A DNA stretch of 22,688 nucleotides from Bacteroidales bacterium UBA6828 (GTDB lineage: Bacteria; Bacteroidota; Bacteroidia; Bacteroidales; Paludibacteraceae). The stretch is from contig DKEG01000034.1 of the NCBI GenBank assembly GCA_002452095.1, forward strand, positions 1 to 22,688, written 5' to 3'. The notes under the pieces are model-generated. The model worked only from the letters and a program-made list of their open reading frames with translations, was not told where the DNA came from and did not search any database. This document shows, piece after piece, positions 21,752 to 22,688 of this stretch. Position 1 is the first letter of the stretch, and each line of letters opens with the position of its first letter. Both the position numbers and the translations under genes were made by a program.

Positions 21752-21979
21752 TTATGGTATAGGGGCTGCATTACGAAAAGTAAATTCCACGTCCTCTGTT
21801 CGAGTGCAGTGTTCTCGCTCGTAATGTTTTTTCATTGCGGCATATACTGCCTTGAAATCATTGATAGCCTCTTGCGCGGTATCGCCCTCACCGAAGAAAC
21901 CAAACGGGAAATATTCATCGGTATAGACCGAATAGAACCCGTCTTTGTTTTACTCGATAAATGCTGTAACTTGCTTCAT
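21752..21979 (-). pseudogene. Decayed HicB-like antitoxin with in-frame TAA and no HTH
   Basis: The frame reads MKQVTAFIE, then TAA at 21950-21952, then without shift NKDGFYSVYTDEYFPFGFFG, EGDTAQEAINDFKAVYAAMK and on to TAA at 21752. The pieces before and after the stop line up with the HicB fold (compare the intact hicB: IERGKDGAYWLNSE... GTGDTLEAAKVDFQECLSEM). The stop replaces what would be Lys or Glu, a one-base change. The frame ends where the HTH would begin, so that part is gone, and the stop lies in the same GAGCCTTAT context as in hicB. It starts two bases after the preceding gene, so translation of a nine-residue peptide is likely. A sequencing error at one base is the alternative for the TAA. 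Confidence 0.75.
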
Positions 21980-21981
21980 AA

Positions 21982-22209
21982 TCAAAGCGTGTCGGCAGTG
22001 CGGCGTATGCGGTCGGAGAGGTCGCAGAGTGCGCCTTTGAGTTGCTGTTTTTCCTCCTCGGTGAACGTTACCTGCTTGCCGTTTACCACCTCTTGGTTGA
22101 TTTTGTGGTACAACCACGAGGGAGTTTTGTCGAAATAACGCATACATAATCTGCCGATGGCGATGTCGCAAAGGATGTCCTGCATCTTGGTTTTTACTTC
22201 ATTCTCCAT
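21982..22209 (-). CDS. DUF5053-like small phage protein (75 aa)
   Basis: The start MENEVKTKMQDILCDIAIGR (22209) is chosen over one 17 codons upstream, which overlaps the preceding gene. The C-terminal part RYFDKTPSWLYHKINQEVVN and the following TFTEEEKQQLKGALCDLSDRI are what I know from DUF5053 proteins of Bacteroidales phages: a short HTH-like region (a Ser-Trp-Leu-Tyr recognition-like helix, then VNGK) followed by a helix. This suggests a small DNA-binding regulator, though function is not established. It is followed two bases later by the broken HicB-like gene and shares its promoter with the 49-aa gene. Confidence 0.75.
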   Translation of the reverse strand: MENEVKTKMQDILCDIAIGRLCMRYFDKTPSWLYHKINQEVVNGKQVTFTEEEKQQLKGALCDLSDRIRRTADTL

Positions 22210-22237
22210 AATTGTATCTTTTTTGTGGCACGCCCTG

Positions 22238-22387
22238 TTAATAGGGGGTGCCTGTTTCAAATAATAGATTGTCTAACCGTTCGTGAATATCAAGGTAAAA
22301 ATCGTCTTGATAATACATCCGCCCTTTCGAAGCCTGAAAATTCCGTATTGCCTCAATCAGGTCTTTTTCTCGTTTTGTAAGTCTCAT
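22238..22387 (-). CDS. Hypothetical 49-aa protein, first gene after an operator-bearing promoter
   Basis: The start at MRLTKREKDLIEAIRNFQAS (22387) is 26 bases after the -7 element; a longer frame goes through the promoter and its repeats and is not credible. The protein is short, charged and mostly helical (TKREKDLIEAIRNFQASKGR, then YYQDDFYLDIHERLDNLLFE). The KxxDLIEAIRNF helix might be a dimerisation or DNA-contact helix, but no clear HTH can be shown. It precedes the DUF5053-like gene in the same operon, and expression is likely controlled by the direct repeats in its promoter. Confidence 0.7.
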   Translation of the reverse strand: MRLTKREKDLIEAIRNFQASKGRMYYQDDFYLDIHERLDNLLFETGTPY

Positions 22388-22412
22388 AACTGCTTGTTTT
22401 TTAATTACACTG

Positions 22413-22444
22413 CAAAGATAATACATTTTTTCGTATCGTGCAAA
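22413..22444 (-). promoter_or_regulatory. Bacteroidetes promoter of the small-gene operon
   Basis: Minus-strand TTTG (22441-22444), 20 bases, TATCTTTG (22413-22420): exact consensus. A 16-bp repeat fills the spacer and a second copy lies just upstream of -33. Confidence 0.85.
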
Positions 22445-22466
22445 TCTTTGATACATTTTTTCGTAT
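22421..22466. repeat. Pair of identical 16-bp operator-like repeats
   Basis: ATACATTTTTTCGTAT occurs at 22421-22436 and 22451-22466, 30 bases apart, about three helical turns. Each copy is an imperfect inverted repeat (ATAC, eight bases, GTAT). The first lies between -33 and -7 and the second upstream of -33, as expected of repressor sites that block RNA polymerase. The regulator may be coded outside the window. Confidence 0.75.
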
Positions 22467-22494
22467 TTTTCTATATTTGTAATCTTTGCATAAC

Positions 22495-22529
22495 AAAACC
22501 GCCACCGACCTATCACAGGCAGGCGGCGG
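22495..22529 (-). terminator. Probable intrinsic terminator of the upstream operon
   Basis: An 8-bp GC-rich stem with one G-U pair (CCGCCGCC at 22529-22522 with GGTGGCGG at 22506-22499 on the minus strand) and a 15-base loop is followed by only four Ts, then G. It is weaker than the other two terminators but lies after a gene end and before a promoter. Confidence 0.55.
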
Positions 22530-22582
22530 CAATCCAACAAATGAAAAAACAATTCCTGCTATTATAACCCGCAGGCGGGGCG

Positions 22583-22648
22583 TTACCATAATTTCCGTTC
22601 TGCCACCCGTAGCACTTGCCGGAGGGTGTAGGTTACTTTCTTGCTCAT
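22583..22648 (-). CDS. Possible 21-aa basic peptide
   Basis: A short ORF starts four bases after the stop of the partial gene at the right edge and opens MSKKVTYTLRQVLRVAERK. It forms one amphipathic basic helix. A GGAGG run lies 11 bases before the ATG. Tight spacing after a gene and before a terminator favours a real gene, but the length is too small to be sure. Confidence 0.35.
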   Translation of the reverse strand: MSKKVTYTLRQVLRVAERKLW

Positions 22649-22651
22649 AGG

Positions 22652-22688
22652 TCAGTCCTCCAAATTAGCCAACTGCTCGTCGGTAGTC
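22652..22688 (-). CDS. Partial gene, last 11 codons
   Basis: The minus-strand frame TTDEQLANLED then TGA enters from the right edge. The residues look like the acidic C-terminal end of a protein. Nothing more can be said from eleven codons. Confidence 0.45.
   Translation of the reverse strand, partial: TTDEQLANLED

Noticed and set aside
22401..22589. A 62-codon frame over the promoter and terminator
   Set aside because: It crosses a likely terminator, both operator repeats and the promoter, so it is unlikely to be a gene.
1..22688. Search for tRNA genes, CRISPR arrays, integrase or insertion sequences
   Set aside because: No cloverleaf, regularly spaced repeat array, recombinase motif or transposase-like frame was found by reading; a tRNA or att site cannot be fully excluded without a scan.

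Overview
The window is a stretch of a temperate phage or prophage genome from a Bacteroidales host (Bacteroides, Parabacteroides or a relative). The host call rests on four perfect Bacteroidetes-type promoters (TTTG at -33, 20 bases, TAnnTTTG at -7), on gene families I know from that order (a DUF5053-like protein, HicB proteins with a C-terminal HTH), and on very tight gene packing. Every confident protein gene lies on the minus strand, so the genome reads from base 22688 down to base 1. No integrase, replication gene, tRNA or CRISPR array is visible.

Right end (22688 to 20870), early or accessory part: the tail of one partial gene, a tiny ORF, a weak terminator, then a promoter carrying two identical 16-bp operator-like repeats. 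Next come a 49-aa protein, a DUF5053-like protein and a broken HicB-like gene with an in-frame TAA. After a terminator there is an intact hicA-hicB toxin-antitoxin operon with its own promoter, closed by a nearly identical terminator. A non-coding block (20668-20869) with a tandem 11-bp repeat and a TATGCA cluster follows.

Packaging, tail and portal part (20667 to 7702): one promoter with a leader of about 270 bases drives terminase small and large subunits, three small proteins (two membrane), a tail assembly chaperone with an apparent -1 programmed frameshift, the tape measure protein, two tail/baseplate proteins, a portal with a DnaJ-like zinc-finger insertion, and a MuF-type head protein carrying an AT-rich C-terminal nuclease-like domain (a phage polymorphic toxin).

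Junction (7701 to 7341): an AT-rich 360-base gap. On the plus strand it holds a perfect promoter, about 140 bases with several possible hairpins, and a strong terminator that overlaps the MuF stop codon: a candidate small RNA running against all other genes. A second minus-strand promoter, almost identical over 39 bases to the terminase promoter, restarts transcription.

Capsid and tail-tube part (7340 to 1): a coiled-coil protein, a complete QueC (preQ0 synthase), scaffold, major capsid protein, two head-completion proteins, tail terminator, major tail protein, a small protein, a tail fibre-like protein, a 97-aa protein and a partial spanin-like lysis protein. The order is unusual, because the chaperone/tape-measure/baseplate block sits between terminase and portal instead of after the major tail protein. 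The most interesting items are the plus-strand RNA beside the MuF toxin, the MuF toxin itself, QueC inside the capsid operon, the frameshift site, the zinc-finger portal, and the decayed HicB copy that shares its 3' end with the intact one.
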